A program made the position numbers and the translations under genes. This document shows positions 36,131 to 46,620 of a DNA stretch of 64,000 nt, piece by piece. Location: assembly GCA_007922225.1 (NCBI GenBank), contig ML679961.1:73450890-73514889 (forward strand). The letters run 5' to 3'. The stretch's first letter is position 1. Every line of letters begins with the position of its first letter. This DNA comes from Emydura subglobosa (taxonomy: Eukaryota; Chordata; Testudines; Chelidae). The notes beneath the pieces were generated by a model. That model was not told the origin of the DNA and did no database searches. It saw only the letters and a program-made list of their open reading frames with translations.

Positions 36131-36219
36131 TGTGAATCCATCCAGTGAATAGTGCTCAGTGCCTTATAAATCCCTTTGTTCCCCTGCCAGTCAGGGCTGG
36201 GAGCGCATATCTACACTAT

Positions 36220-36600
36220 TGCTGGAAATGAGTTTTTCAACTGGCATGTCTGCATCTCTGAGAATTAATTTTCCAGGAGCCTTCGTAAGCACTGCAGTGA
36301 GGCTGGCAAAGATGTAACTGAAGTCTTTAAAATGACACCTTTCAGTGTGCTCCAAAAACAGCGAATAAGGCTAGCTGTCACGAGGAGCTGGGTTGGAAGG
36401 CATCATGTTAAGCAGCACATCGCCAGCTTGTTTCATTAATTGGTACATATTGAAGGCGCGTTTCATTGCTATTAGATATCATTATGAAACAACCTTCTTT
36501 CCCCAACAGCCACCTTAATTTAATTAATGTTTCACCCATTGCTGGCTGAATTCATAACACTGGAAGCTTTATTGCAAAGAAAGAGAAGGGAATGACTTGA
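36220..36600. promoter_or_regulatory. Candidate conserved noncoding element
   Basis: This is repeat-free sequence with 'ttaatttaattaatgtttca', TCATTAATTGG, 'gcgtttcattgctattag' and other homeodomain-type cores. Its complexity is higher than in neighbouring DNA. The texture resembles vertebrate conserved enhancers in gene deserts. No comparative evidence was available. Confidence 0.35.
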
Positions 36601-36894
36601 AGCTGAGGTCACTAGAGCTGTGCCTGAGACACATTACTTCGCTTGGTACGGCAGTGACTAGTAGGAAACTTCAACTTATGTGTTTTATGGATATTTTTTA
36701 AAAAGTCTGTGAAGCCTTGTATGGTATCAGGGATCCTACTAATTTGTTTCTGTTTAGGAAAAGACTGATTTTCTTTATTTCATCCTAGTCTTCCGCAGCT
36801 GGGACAGAGAGGATAAGATGTAGAGAATGGAGAAAGACACTGAATTCTCTAAGATCCCACAAAAGTCTGTCTAAGTATTCACATGACCCCTTCC

Positions 36895-37010
36895 CAGAAA
36901 TATTTGAGTATCGCACAAACATTAATGTATTAACCCTCACAACACCCTTGAAAGGTCGGGCAATTTTATTTATCCTCATTTTACGGATGAAGAATTGAGA
37001 CACAAAAGGT
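36895..37010 (-). repeat. MIR-like SINE relic
   Basis: 'taaccctcacaacacccttg', then 'tatcctcattttacggatga' and 'agaattgagacacaaaagg' follow the reverse MIR 3' half. Confidence 0.65.
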
Positions 37011-39130
37011 ATCTCACAGAATAAACAAATGTAAACGGTGAAAACAGCAGTGCTGTTTTTTACGGTGTCTTCAAATTGTTTCAAGTGAGAGGTGTGGAAG
37101 GGTTAGCCCTTTCAATGGTCTGTGCTGATATGCTTCAGTTCTCTTGTGTGGCAGGCCTAAATCCCCAAGACTAAATTCACAACAGTCCTGATCTGCAACT
37201 CCAATATCATTTCAGCCTTGGTTATTCCTCCGCAGCAGCTGGACCAGGTGTGCTTAATTTCTGAACTATATTGCCTCTTGTTATTCCAGTCTCCCAGCTT
37301 CTGTCCTGACCTCTGATGCACTTCATTCCTAATTTGCATCACCTCCTTCTATTTCAGACCTGGCTGTTAAAGCATCTATGTCAATCTATTTCAGTCTGAT
37401 TGCAACCCACTCTATAATACTGAAAGTGCCCTCACCAAGGGCAAGGCTCTTGGTGAAGGCTCAAGATCTCAGCTTTGTTCCCATCGTTATCAACTTATGT
37501 GCTGTTTTAGTAACTGGTGGATCACTTCCCCTTATTTAAAAATCTCTCTTACCTGGGATTCCATGACTCCTGATTGTTCGCCTAACTCTCTAAGAATCTT
37601 CTTTTAATTATTCTTTCTCCTTTGTGCTCGGTTAGAGTTCCTAAATAATTTGAGGATCTAGGACCCTTTTATAGTCTCCCTTTATACCTTATCCCAATCA
37701 ATCTTGCCTATGCTATTGGCTTTAATCACTTGCTATGACAGTTACTTCCAGATCCACCCTGAGCTTTCCCCTGCTTGTATATCTGACTTTCTGTCCTGAT
37801 TCATATGCAGAAAGTATAATTTTTTCTTTTCTCATCCCAAATCTTCACACCTCTCATTTCTCCATTACTGCTGCATCTCTATCCTCTCCTAGACCTTCCA
37901 GGCCACAACTACATGTGTTGTTTTTTTGTTTTTTTTTTTCTTTTGTGAGAGATTGTCATTTCAGAATTACTTTCTGCTCCAAATCAAAATGAGAAGTCAA
38001 AATTTCACCACTTTCATTAAAAAAAAAAAAAAAAAAAATCAGAAAAGTTTCAAATGGAAAATCTCAGAACAACAAATTGCAACATTTTCAGTAAAATCAG
38101 CTCAACATGAAAAAATGAAATGATTCTATATATCAAAATGATTTTTTTTTTCATTTTGAATTGAAATTTCAACATGAAAAACATAATTTTGAAATATTGA
38201 TTTGAAATGCAATTTCTCAGTTCAGTTTTCTCAACTGGAAATTTGAAAAAAAAAATCATGAAAATCAACATTTCAGATTCCTATCAGTTTGCTTAGTCCA
38301 AATCCTTTCAGATAACCACCACTGATGTGGGTGGAGTTTATTTTGTGGGAGTAGCTTGGAAGAGTGGTATTACCTTTTCCCCGCCCCCTTACTCCTGACA
38401 GGGAGTATAGAGTGGACAGCAGAGCTGGAATACCAAACTGGACATCACTGGCAAAGCTGTGTAGGGAACAAAAACTGGAACTGTACGGTGTGTTCCAAGT
38501 TAGAACTGAGGTGCACAAGTACTGCTGAATAGGAGTCCAGGACTGGAATAGCAAAGGGTGGTGATCTCAGGATTGAGGAGCATAGGTATAACAATGTGAG
38601 GCCCAGAACTGGATTAGCACGGGGTTTGCTGGCTAGAATCAAGGTTCACTGGCATAGTTATAAGAGTGGGAGGATGTTAATCTTGCACAGCACCTGCTCA
38701 CACTTCACCTCACTCAAAGCTAGCACAATCAGCTTCTCACTCCAGTAGGAACTAAATTCACTTACACACATTTTAAAAAGAAGTTTCTAAAACACCGACC
38801 CTGAAACATAGAACATTAAACACTGACATTCTAAGCAGGGCCTTGGCTGATATGATGGATAATGTTTTGACCAAGTCAAGACTTATTTTGCATTGATATT
38901 ATCTTCCTTTTTTAATCCTGAAAGGTCAGCTGTCAGAAAGAGTCAAAGTTTATCATCTTTTTTTCCCCTCCCCTCAGGTTTTTAGTTAGCAGGAAATGAT
39001 GATGAATTTCAATAACAAGTACTATTGCAAATCTTTCACAGGGATGGAAGAATGCATATAGGATATCTTTTTACATGTCACACAAGCAAAAATGGACTGT
39101 CAAACATGAACCCGCTTTAATGCATAGTCT
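37011..39130. other. Unannotated sequence with an AT-rich foldback block
   Basis: Around 37985-38280 lie many alternating 'ttcaaatt'/'aatttgaa' motifs and an A20 run (38019-38038). This may be another, end-less copy of the AT-rich hAT family. The rest is unique, with no gene. Confidence 0.4.
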
Positions 39131-39282
39131 TGCAGAGGAATAATCAGATCAAAAAAATCAGAGACATAGCCTTTATTCACAGACAAGGTGTTCCCATAGA
39201 GCGGGTGGCTGTCCCTCCCTGTCAATTTCTCAGGGGGGCCACACCCACTTCCTACCCTGCTCCAGCAGGAATTGGCCCAGCC

Positions 39283-39430
39283 AACAGGCAGCAAATAGTC
39301 CAGTGCCCCAACAGGCAGCAAACAATACAGAGGCCCCAGGCGGGGCAGCAAATATGTCAACGCACCCAGGCGGGGCTGCACACAGTTCAAAGGCTGCCAG
39401 TGGGGCCACACACAGTTCAGGCACTCCCGG
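39283..39430. repeat. Five-unit ~30-bp minisatellite
   Basis: Five units of 27-31 bases start at 39283, 39310, 39340, 39370 and 39401. They share a core like GGCGGGGCAGCAAATA plus a CACCCAG-type end. The units are diverged from one another, so the array is not recent. Confidence 0.7.
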
Positions 39431-39598
39431 GGTGGTCAGGGAAGTGGGAGGGGGATGCAGGCCAAACTGACTCCACTGCGTCCCAGCCCAGGTCCCTAGC
39501 CATGGCAGGGGGCTTTGCCAAGGAGTCAGCAGGGTTCCAACCACCACACGCTGACTCACTGTCCAGTCCCCCAGTCCTTGAACTGCATGTCCCCTCCC

Positions 39599-40042
39599 CT
39601 ACGCTACTTCCTGCCCCCTTTCCCTTGGGTACCTCGTGTGCCACAGTCCAGTTGACTTCGTCGGGGTAGTTGCCCAGGGCAGGTCCCAGAACCCCTCAAT
39701 ATCATCGGGGTGTGGTAGGTCGGGCAGCCCATCAGGGAGGTTGGCGTGGGGCAGTTCCTCCAAGTACAGCCCCATCAGGGCCCTCGCCTCGTTGTCGGCC
39801 TCTGGCAATTCCTCCAAGGGCAACTCCTCCAAGTCAGGCCCCTTTCTGGCCACCTCCTCTTCATCCACATCCGGCAACTCCTCCAGGTCCTGACCCCTCT
39901 GATTCACCAGGTCCGATGGGGTGTTCAGCACTGGGGATACCTCTGGGCCCCAGGCCTCCCGTTGGTCATTCGCTGGCGCCTGAATGCAGGCCATGGTCTG
40001 CTTACCCAGGTACCAGTCTGAGTCTGCTCGCCCGGGTACCAA
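39599..40042 (-). CDS. Acidic DLEELP-repeat open reading frame, unknown function
   Basis: A 147-codon frame starts at 40042, about 80 bases downstream of the minus-strand TATA box. Residues from about 50 to 110 contain repeated LEELP units (DLEELPDVDEEE, DLEELPLEELPEADNE, YLEELPHANLPDGLPDLP) and many Asp, Glu and Pro. I recognise no domain. It could be an expressed reading frame of the element, a remnant of a longer protein, or chance opening in GC-rich DNA, where long frames are common on both strands. The plus strand here also has frames of 85-145 codons, which weakens the case. Confidence 0.25.
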   Translation of the reverse strand: MVPGRADSDWYLGKQTMACIQAPANDQREAWGPEVSPVLNTPSDLVNQRGQDLEELPDVDEEEVARKGPDLEELPLEELPEADNEARALMGLYLEELPHANLPDGLPDLPHPDDIEGFWDLPWATTPTKSTGLWHTRYPRERGQEVA

Positions 40043-40121
40043 GCCATGGGCAGTGCTGGAGAGCAGAGAGGGACATCCTTCCCCTCTGGGAGCTGGCCAC
40101 CAACTGAGCTCCTGGGCCTTT

Positions 40122-40129
40122 CTTTTATA
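40122..40129 (-). promoter_or_regulatory. TATA box of the GC-rich element
   Basis: TATAAAAG is on the minus strand, preceded by a GC-rich 'ggcaggacaggaag' block. Transcription would run leftward through the DLEELP frame to the AATAAA at 39172-39177. Confidence 0.5.
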
Positions 40130-40258
40130 CTTCCTGTCCTGCCCCCTTGCTTCCGGGCGGGCAGACAGGCAGTCTCTCGCTCCATCCCCGCAGGCCTAGC
40201 CTGATCCTCTCTGTTAGCTTTGGAGGGAGGCCACAGCCACTCACTACAGTTCCTTACA

Positions 40259-40644
40259 CTATATTCACCAAAGATTTGTTTAAGTTAGTTTACAATAACT
40301 CAGGAGATAGGATCACTGCCATATTTAGTAGAAAATAATTCTTACTAGCTAAACAAGTGCCTAGAACAAACGTTTTTATCTCAGTAAATTATTAATCATA
40401 TTCTAACACATAGAAACAACAGTGGAAGACTTAGTTGTTTAGCATTCAAAAACTTGGCAATAGTTAGGCAGCTGGGTTGGTTCCTGCCTCTACTTAAGTC
40501 AATGGTAAAATTTTCATTGACCTCAGTGATGCTAGATCAGGCCCCTGGTTTGCTGGGACCACTGTGTATCATGCTAAACATTGTTGTCTTGTGCTCACTG
40601 CCATCTGTTTGTTCAATTCACCTGGAGTCGCTTGTCTTATACTT
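40259..40644. other. Unannotated sequence
   Basis: A palindromic 'attgacctcagtgatgctag'/'gatcaggccc' module lies at about 40515-40545. No gene was seen. Confidence 0.45.
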
Positions 40645-40830
40645 ACGGCTTGTCAACATGGGAAATTTATACCAGTTTATGCTAAAGTATGCATTTAAAT
40701 CAATATAGTTATACTGGTATAACCCTCCATGTGGATGTTCTTAATCAGCAGAAAAGTGCCTTTTTCAGTTCAGCTTATGTCGCTTAGGAAGGGGTTTAAA
40801 TTAAACTGAAAAAAGCCACTCATATTTGAG
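40645..40830. repeat. MITE fragment ('cttgtcaacatgggaaattt' type)
   Basis: 'gcttgtcaacatgggaaatt' and 'ataccagtttatgctaaagt', then 'ataccctccatgtggatgt'-like sequence and 'cagttcagcttatgtcgctt' resemble a reptile TIR MITE. The right terminus is not clear. Confidence 0.45.
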
Positions 40831-41244
40831 TAACAGTATCCATATGATTGCTTAGACTGGCAACATTACTAAGCTGGTAAAACATGTACAGAAGGCCTTA
40901 GATTGTAAAACTTTTCAGAGAAGGGACTAACATTTTGTTATGCGTTTGTACAGCGGTGATCACAGTAGAAACTGTTTCACACCAGGAGACCATCAGCACC
41001 ACCAGAATACAAATAACTAATAATAATAACTAACAATAATAATGCCATTACCACTGGGCTCAGTGGTAAGGAAATAAAAGCAAGAAGGGATATTTGACAA
41101 GTCTAAAAATGATAAGAAGAAATGTCACTGATTTAATCTCCAAAATTAATTCCTGTGCAATGTTCTCCAGTTAAGCAAATACTGTGAAAGACAAAACCTT
41201 TATATCTCTTGAGATACTCATAGTATCAAAAAACTGTACCCTTA
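40831..41244. other. Unannotated sequence
   Basis: No gene was seen. An AATAAT-rich run lies at about 41010-41045. Confidence 0.45.
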
Positions 41245-41478
41245 GCTGTGAGGAGGAAGGTTGGTTATGGTACTGAACTGGGATGCAAAATATCTGCATT
41301 CAATTTCCAGCTCTGTCACAGACTTCACGTATGACCTTAGGTAAGTCATTTAATCCTTCTGTGACTAAGTTCCCCATCTGTAAAATGGAGGATAATAATA
41401 TTTCCTTTTCTTTCTGTTTGACCTATTTATAGTGTGAACTCCTTGATGCTGTCTGTTATTATTTTTGTGTGTGGACAG
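41245..41478 (+). repeat. MIR-like SINE, left half, split by an hAT element
   Basis: 'gtatgaccttaggtaagtca', then 'tttaatccttctgtgactaa' and 'gttccccatctgtaaaatgg' are sense MIR. The tail toward 'gtgtggacag' continues after the insertion as 'gtgtacagtgtctaacataa' and 'tggagccctgat' (41797-41870). Confidence 0.75.
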
Positions 41479-41796
41479 TAGTGCTTGCCAAAAATTTCTG
41501 ACAAAAAGTTTTGATTTTTTTCATTTGACAATAGTGTTTCATTTTGTAACAAAAAATCAGAAATTTTGAAATTTTTTGCTTGGCAATGGTGGGCTTTTTC
41601 CCACTTTCTTCCCCCCACCCCCACCCCAAATTTGCTAGGTGGAAAACAGTCAGAAAGTGAGAGAAGGAAAATCCCTTTCCCATATTTTCTAAACGTCTAA
41701 CGGAAAAATGAAAATTTTCAAACGGGAACAATTTCAAAAGTGGATTTTTACCATGAAAATTTTCATAGGGAAAATCCACTTTTCTAGCCATCTCTA
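41479..41796. mobile_element. 318-bp non-autonomous hAT element with 8-bp target duplication
   Basis: The left end is 'tagtgcttgccaaaaatttc'. The right end in reverse is 'tagagatggctagaaaagtg'. The flanks are gtggacag (41471-41478) and gtgtacag (41797-41804), 7 of 8 identical. The interior is full of complementary AAAATTTT-type arms. The two halves of the host SINE join cleanly across it. Confidence 0.8.
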
Positions 41797-42180
41797 GTGT
41801 ACAGTGTCTAACATAATGGAGCCCTGATCTTGACAGGCACCTCTAAGCACTACTACATTACAAATACTAATATCTGACCCTATTTATTGTCTAAAGCTGC
41901 CTCTAATGCTATAACATTTTCATCCACTACAGAGATCATGCTCCAGAAAATACTAGTATGCACTATTAGGAATTAAATGGCCATTTTGCAATAAAGTTCT
42001 TCTCCAGATCAGGAATTGCGTCCACCTCTGTGTTTTCACAGCATCTAGCACAGTGGGGCTCCAATCCTAAGTGGGACTTTTGTGTGTTACAAAAATATAA
42101 GTAATAAAACATATGGCTGCTACATTTGCCAACACCTAAAAAGTTACCCCCCAGGGCCAATTCATATTCTGTTACAGAAT
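41797..42180. other. SINE tail, then unannotated sequence
   Basis: The first 75 bases are the continuation of the interrupted MIR-like repeat. A similar 'acagcatctagcacagtggg' plus gctcc lies at about 42038-42062. No gene was seen. Confidence 0.5.
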
Positions 42181-42185
42181 CTGAG

Positions 42186-42331
42186 GGTATGCGTACACTG
42201 CAGTCATAGGGCATGATTGTAGGTTATACCTGTGTTAGCTTTACTCTATCTAGCTTGGTACCAGCAGCAAGGGCTGCAGTGGCGGATATACAAGTCCACC
42301 TGGAATTGTGTGAATGCAGTGTAACCATATC
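42186..42331. mobile_element. 146-bp MITE, TIR 'ggtatgcgtacactgcag'
   Basis: The left end GGTATGCGTACACTGCA and the right end in reverse, GATATGGTTACACTGCA, match closely. CTGAG flanks both sides (42181-42185 and 42332-42336), a candidate 5-bp target duplication. The interior resembles reptile 'tctacactgcagtcag' MITEs. Confidence 0.65.
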
Positions 42332-42336
42332 CTGAG

Positions 42337-43067
42337 TGTGTACATCGATTTATTCCAAACTCTATTATGGGGATAATACAGAAAGTATTCTTATAACCAT
42401 AACAAGTATCCATCCTAAGCTCAGCTAGATCAGTACATGCTTTTCAGATGTCCCATGCTGTTATGTGTAAAACCTATTCTAAGGGTTGGGTTCTCTACAA
42501 CTTTTCACCTTGCACTGTCATTTATGTCTGTGCTAAATGTTAAATGGTCTTGTTTTGACTTGATAGCATTTTACACTCAATTTGCATAGGTAGACGTGAG
42601 GATGCAAGCTGCAAAGCAGTAGGGAACAGGCCCAAAATGTCTATTTCAGATCCTTTCTGTACGTCATGTTCCTTACACGTGAATCACTCTTTGCAAAATC
42701 AGCCAGACTCTCATGTGCATACAAATGATATTCTGTTTTGACTTGTCATGCTTCAGTAAATGATTTATATATTAACAAAAAGTCAATGACAGGCTGATTT
42801 GGGATCTGGAGCCCTAGACTGAATCCCTTTCAGACTCTGGCATTGACAATTCTTGATTGCCAAGGTTCACAATGGCAGCATTGGCAGGGTACTAAACAAC
42901 AACTCATTTCTGTTTTCCAAACTGCTGCCTTGAAGTGCTTGTGACTTGGCTTTTGCTGCAGACCCCTAAATGTTGCAACTGAACATTGGATAGTGGATGT
43001 CAGTGGGGAATAAATTCATACAAATTACCTGGAAAGAGTTATCCACCTGATTTTTTAAATGGATAAA
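42337..43067. other. Unannotated sequence with a dispersed repeat
   Basis: At about 42485-42640, 'accttgcactgtcatttatg' and 'cattttacactcaatttgca' belong to the repeat family also seen at 21120-21285. No gene was seen. Confidence 0.45.
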
Positions 43068-43213
43068 GGGTGAAATTCACCTTTGTGCATAGGGCCAACA
43101 CAAGGACAATACATTATTTATATTCCAATTAAACTCTAATTTCATGGCATATATGAAATATAAGTAGTAGACAGGCTTTGTGCTGAATCTCTGGAAAGGA
43201 GTGAATTTCACCC
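43068..43213. mobile_element. 146-bp MITE with perfect 13-bp TIRs
   Basis: GGGTGAAATTCAC at the left and GTGAATTTCACCC at the right are exact inverted repeats. TAAA flanks both ends (43064-43067 and 43214-43217), a likely 4-bp target duplication. The interior is noncoding. Confidence 0.8.
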
Positions 43214-43217
43214 TAAA

Positions 43218-44720
43218 TTAGTTAGATACTGAACTGAAAAAAGGTATGTACATATAAAAATTAAAGTAATGGTTATCAAATTTTCTTGCTGTCTTGTTGG
43301 CCTATATTGAATAGACATGAGGTTTTGCCTAAATATATTATGGAAAACAGTAGAGTTCAAGTAGCTTTTTCTGTTGTTAACAATAGCATACATACTTAAT
43401 ATTTGCTGTTTCAGTGTACTCATTGGTCTGCTCTGAATCTCCTCTGTTCAGCTTTACCTTCAAAATAAGATGTTGTGATATTAATTGACAGTTCATGAGT
43501 AATCAGTTCATAAATGCACAGTACTCATATATCAACTGTGTGTTATGTTGATAGAACACCATATGGTTAAGATACATGATTATATATTTTTAAAAAAATA
43601 TATTATAAAGAAACAATGTCTACACAGCATTGCAGCAATCAGTATCTTGATGGCAAATAGAAAGGGCAGTAATAGCCTGACACAAAGTCCAATAGGTGAG
43701 TAGAAAACTTGGATCAGGCCCTAACTACTTTTTTTTGTTAGTTTTTATTATGGTTAAGGGCCAGATTTAGTGCTGGTGTAAGTGGGAACTGCTTCACGGA
43801 TGCTAGTGGGCTTATACTTTGGGCTCAAATAATTACAAATCATAAGTAATTGATTAGGAGAAATTAAACTCAAGAATTTACCAAGAAGTTAACTACCTAA
43901 TAGATTAAAATAATTGAATCTCCAGCTAAGAATTCTGATTGATTTATTATTTGGTTTAAAGTGATGTAACCGTGCTGTAACAGATGTGATACAGAAAGAA
44001 AACAACATTAAAAACAGTATATGTTAAAGAATAACAAGAGCCCTAGTAACAAATAAAGTAACCAAGCTAATAGAAAAAAGCCTATTGAAACCAATCTCTA
44101 CTAATCTATCCTATCTTATCCCAAAGCAAAAACAATCCCCACAGAATGTGAACTAAAAAAGAAATATGTCATGAACCTTGTCACTGACAGATTTAGCTTA
44201 AGGGAGGGACCATTCCAGTCATAACAGTCTTGACAAAGAGGGTCCCTCTTTTCATCTGGAGATAACACCATGAGATAGTCAGTAGGTCCAGCCATGCTGA
44301 TCAGATGTCCCATGGCAAGAGATAAATTGAAGTGGACTATTCCAATATTATTTAAAGTTTATATAGATGATCATTGCATGCACTTCATTGTAATAAGCCT
44401 TTGTTTCTGGATCTGGGAGGCTTAAAATTCCACTTTTATTATAGGAGTGGTTGTCATTTTTTCCAGCAACTCAGTGTTGTTTAATGGAGTTTACTCTACT
44501 GGGGAATCATGTTCAAAATTGTACAGGTGTATGGGGACATCTTCTCATTTGGAGACCTAGATAATAGCATGGAAGGTCAGCAAAACCCTGTAATCCACGA
44601 GGTTCATCCAGGGCTGAAGCACAAATCATTGTCCTTATAAGAGAGAGCCAACAAAAAGGAGAACGTGTTTACTCCTCAAACACTACACAAGAATATTGAG
44701 AGAAGCACTACCAGGAACTT
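43218..44720. other. Unannotated sequence
   Basis: No gene or complete element was seen. 'agggccagatttagtgctgg' at about 43757 is a piece of a dispersed palindromic family. Confidence 0.45.
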
Positions 44721-44728
44721 GCAATAAT

Positions 44729-45350
44729 TAAGGTTACGATTTTGTCACCGATACTTTTAGTAAAAGTCACGGACAGGTCATGGGCAATACACAAAAATCT
44801 GTCACCTATCGGTGACTTCTACTAAAAATAATAGGGGTGGAGTGGGCTGACCAAATGCTCGAGGGAGAAGGATGAGAGGCCTAGCCCCACTGTGGGAGGG
44901 TCAAGCAATTGCAGAGAGCAGTTCCGCGTCCCCCACGTAGAACTGCAGCTCTCAGCTCCGGGGTCCCCCATGGTGGATCAGGGCTCCAGGGTCCTCCCCC
45001 GCCAGTGACTGATGGCTGCAGGATCGCCTGCTGAGGCTAGAAGCTGCACAGTTGCCCATGGGGGCTATGACTGCACGGTATCCCCTCCACTGGTGGCTGA
45101 GCTGTGGAGCTGCCTGCAACATCTCTAGGGTCCCTGGTGGCTCAAAGCCGGGGGTCCCCACAGCCTGCTCCGTGGTATCTGAGAGCTATCTTTCCCCACT
45201 GAGAGCTCCGGGACCCTCACTGCTGGTGGCAGCTGAGAGCTCTGGGGTCCCTGCAGCCCCCAGAAGCTGAAAAGAATGATTTCTGAGAGGTCTTGGGAAA
45301 TCATGGAATCTGTGACTTCCAGTGACTTCCGTGACAAAATCTTATCCTTA
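44729..45350. mobile_element. 622-bp hAT-type element with perfect 8-bp target duplication
   Basis: Terminal inverted repeats of 20 bases match at 18 positions: 'taaggttacgattttgtcac' on the left and 'taaggataagattttgtcac' in reverse from the right. The target duplication gcaataat is exact (44721-44728 and 45351-45358). The interior is much more GC-rich than the flanks and contains several diverged repeats of an 'agctctgggg(t/a)ccct' type. Small open frames inside (up to 89 codons) look incidental. No transposase is present. Confidence 0.88.
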
Positions 45351-45358
45351 GCAATAAT

Positions 45359-46224
45359 GTTAACATGAGCATCTCTTTGCTCTTTGGGTCTCATTCTGGT
45401 ACCGGTTAGTGAAGCTATAGGAAAGGGAATAATCTATATAATCTATATATTGAACCTATATTCTGTGAATGTATGTTGGGCAGATACAGTGCTCAGTACA
45501 TGATGTGGCTGTTCAATAAAGCTATGCTTATTTACACCACGTGAGGATCTGGTCCACAGGGTAGCCACATTGCTTCATGATGTGATGAAGTTGCATCACA
45601 TTGAGCTATGGTGACATTTACATAACTATGCAGGCCTAGAAGAGTCTTGTGCTCTAACTTTCTAACTTCAGACTGTGGGAAGGAGTTTTGGTTTACCATA
45701 TGTAGCTTTGCCAACACTTACCTAGTTTCGTTCCCCAATACTTCCTCACCTCTAGCCTAGAAAACACACAGACTGAAGAAAATTCTGAAAGAGTCTCAAT
45801 GAATGTAGAAAGAAAGGACAGAGAGGATATGACACTCACTGTCTGTGACACAAGTATTTTGTAGTAAATCATTTTTATAGCTTATTTTTCCAGTCAGCTC
45901 AGTATTCTGGCCAGCCCACATCTGAAATGGCAGAAACTCAATCATAAATTTGCAAAAGAAATTGAACATTTTCAGGGTGAAGACTATACCTGTGCACAGA
46001 GGCAAACTGGTGTTTGATTCACATAATCTTCTAGTGAAGGCAGGAGATGAGCAAAATTCAGATACAAACAGCAGGCACTCCTGAGCCATCAGCTCAACTG
46101 TACCTCTTCCTCAGTAAAGTAGTTCACATGATATTGAGAATCTATATTTTTCAGTTATGGCAAAAACTTGAAGATTAAAATTGTTGAGAGTAGTAATCAA
46201 GTGGTAAAATAATCAACAGTTATG
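45359..46224. other. Unannotated sequence
   Basis: 'tttacaccacgtgaggatct' at about 45532 is a dispersed motif also present near 33035. No gene was seen. Confidence 0.45.
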
Positions 46225-46425
46225 CATGGCTGTGATCAACTCACATTCTGCAAGATAAGCAGGGTTGGATCTGGCTGGTATTTCATTGGCATACCTACAC
46301 AAAAAATCAGTGTATTCTGGGAAGCTAGATTAGTGATTTAGTTGTTGGTTTAATACCCCAACATGGTGGTGGAGCACTGCATCCTGCTGCAAAATCTGCC
46401 ACTTGGATGACACGTAAAAACAATG
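46225..46425 (+). repeat. 5S-rRNA-derived SINE (Deu/AmnSINE-like)
   Basis: 'gcaagataagcagggttgga' followed by 'tctggctggtatttcattgg' corresponds to the 3' half of 5S rRNA (the aagctaagcagggtcgggcc region). About 130 bases on, 'acttggatgacacgtaaaaa' resembles the conserved Deu-domain end seen in AmnSINE1 and LF-SINE. A 5S head with a Deu body is the AmnSINE1 architecture. The copy is old and diverged. Confidence 0.6.
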
Positions 46426-46429
46426 CATT

Positions 46430-46620
46430 GGCCATGTTATTATTATTCATTGTGCTTAGGAACAAAGATCAGCCACCATTGAGCTAGACACTGAACAAAC
46501 AAGTAATCGAAAAAACAGTCCCTGCCTCAGAGAACTTACAATCTAGGTGTCAGACAGGTTGTAACAAGTGAAGAAGACAGACAAATGGGGTGGAAGAAGG
46601 CTGTGTGCATGAGGTAACAA
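46430..46620 (-). repeat. Reptile MIR-type tail repeat, antisense
   Basis: 'cattgagctagacactgaac', then 'aacagtccctgcctcagaga' and 'acttacaatctaggtgtcag' form a common turtle repeat block, reverse of the 'gtacagtgcctagcacaatg' tail. Confidence 0.6.

Larger units (their letters stand above)
39131..40258 (-). mobile_element. GC-rich island, probable long solo LTR or LTR-like element
   Basis: The sequence changes abruptly from AT-rich to strongly GC-rich for about 1.1 kb and then back. On the minus strand it begins TGTAAGGAACTG (right edge, 40258). It has a TATAAAAG box at 40122-40129 and ends shortly after an AATAAA signal (39172-39177), near CTCTGCA. This order of TG start, TATA box, polyadenylation signal and CA end is that of an LTR. 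No target duplication was found, and the 950 bases between TATA and AATAAA are unusually long. A CpG-rich gene remnant is the alternative. Confidence 0.45.

Noticed and set aside
39130..39669. 179-codon open frame on the plus strand, the longest uninterrupted frame in the window
   Set aside because: It lies in GC-rich DNA where both strands are open, is composed of Gln, Pro and Arg repeats from the minisatellite, and runs against the TATA and AATAAA signals.
44952..45394. Overlapping frames of 69-89 codons
   Set aside because: They lie inside the GC-rich hAT element and extend past its end, so they are not element genes.
46225..46425. Possible functional 5S rRNA gene
   Set aside because: Only the 3' half resembles 5S, it is diverged, and it continues into SINE sequence.
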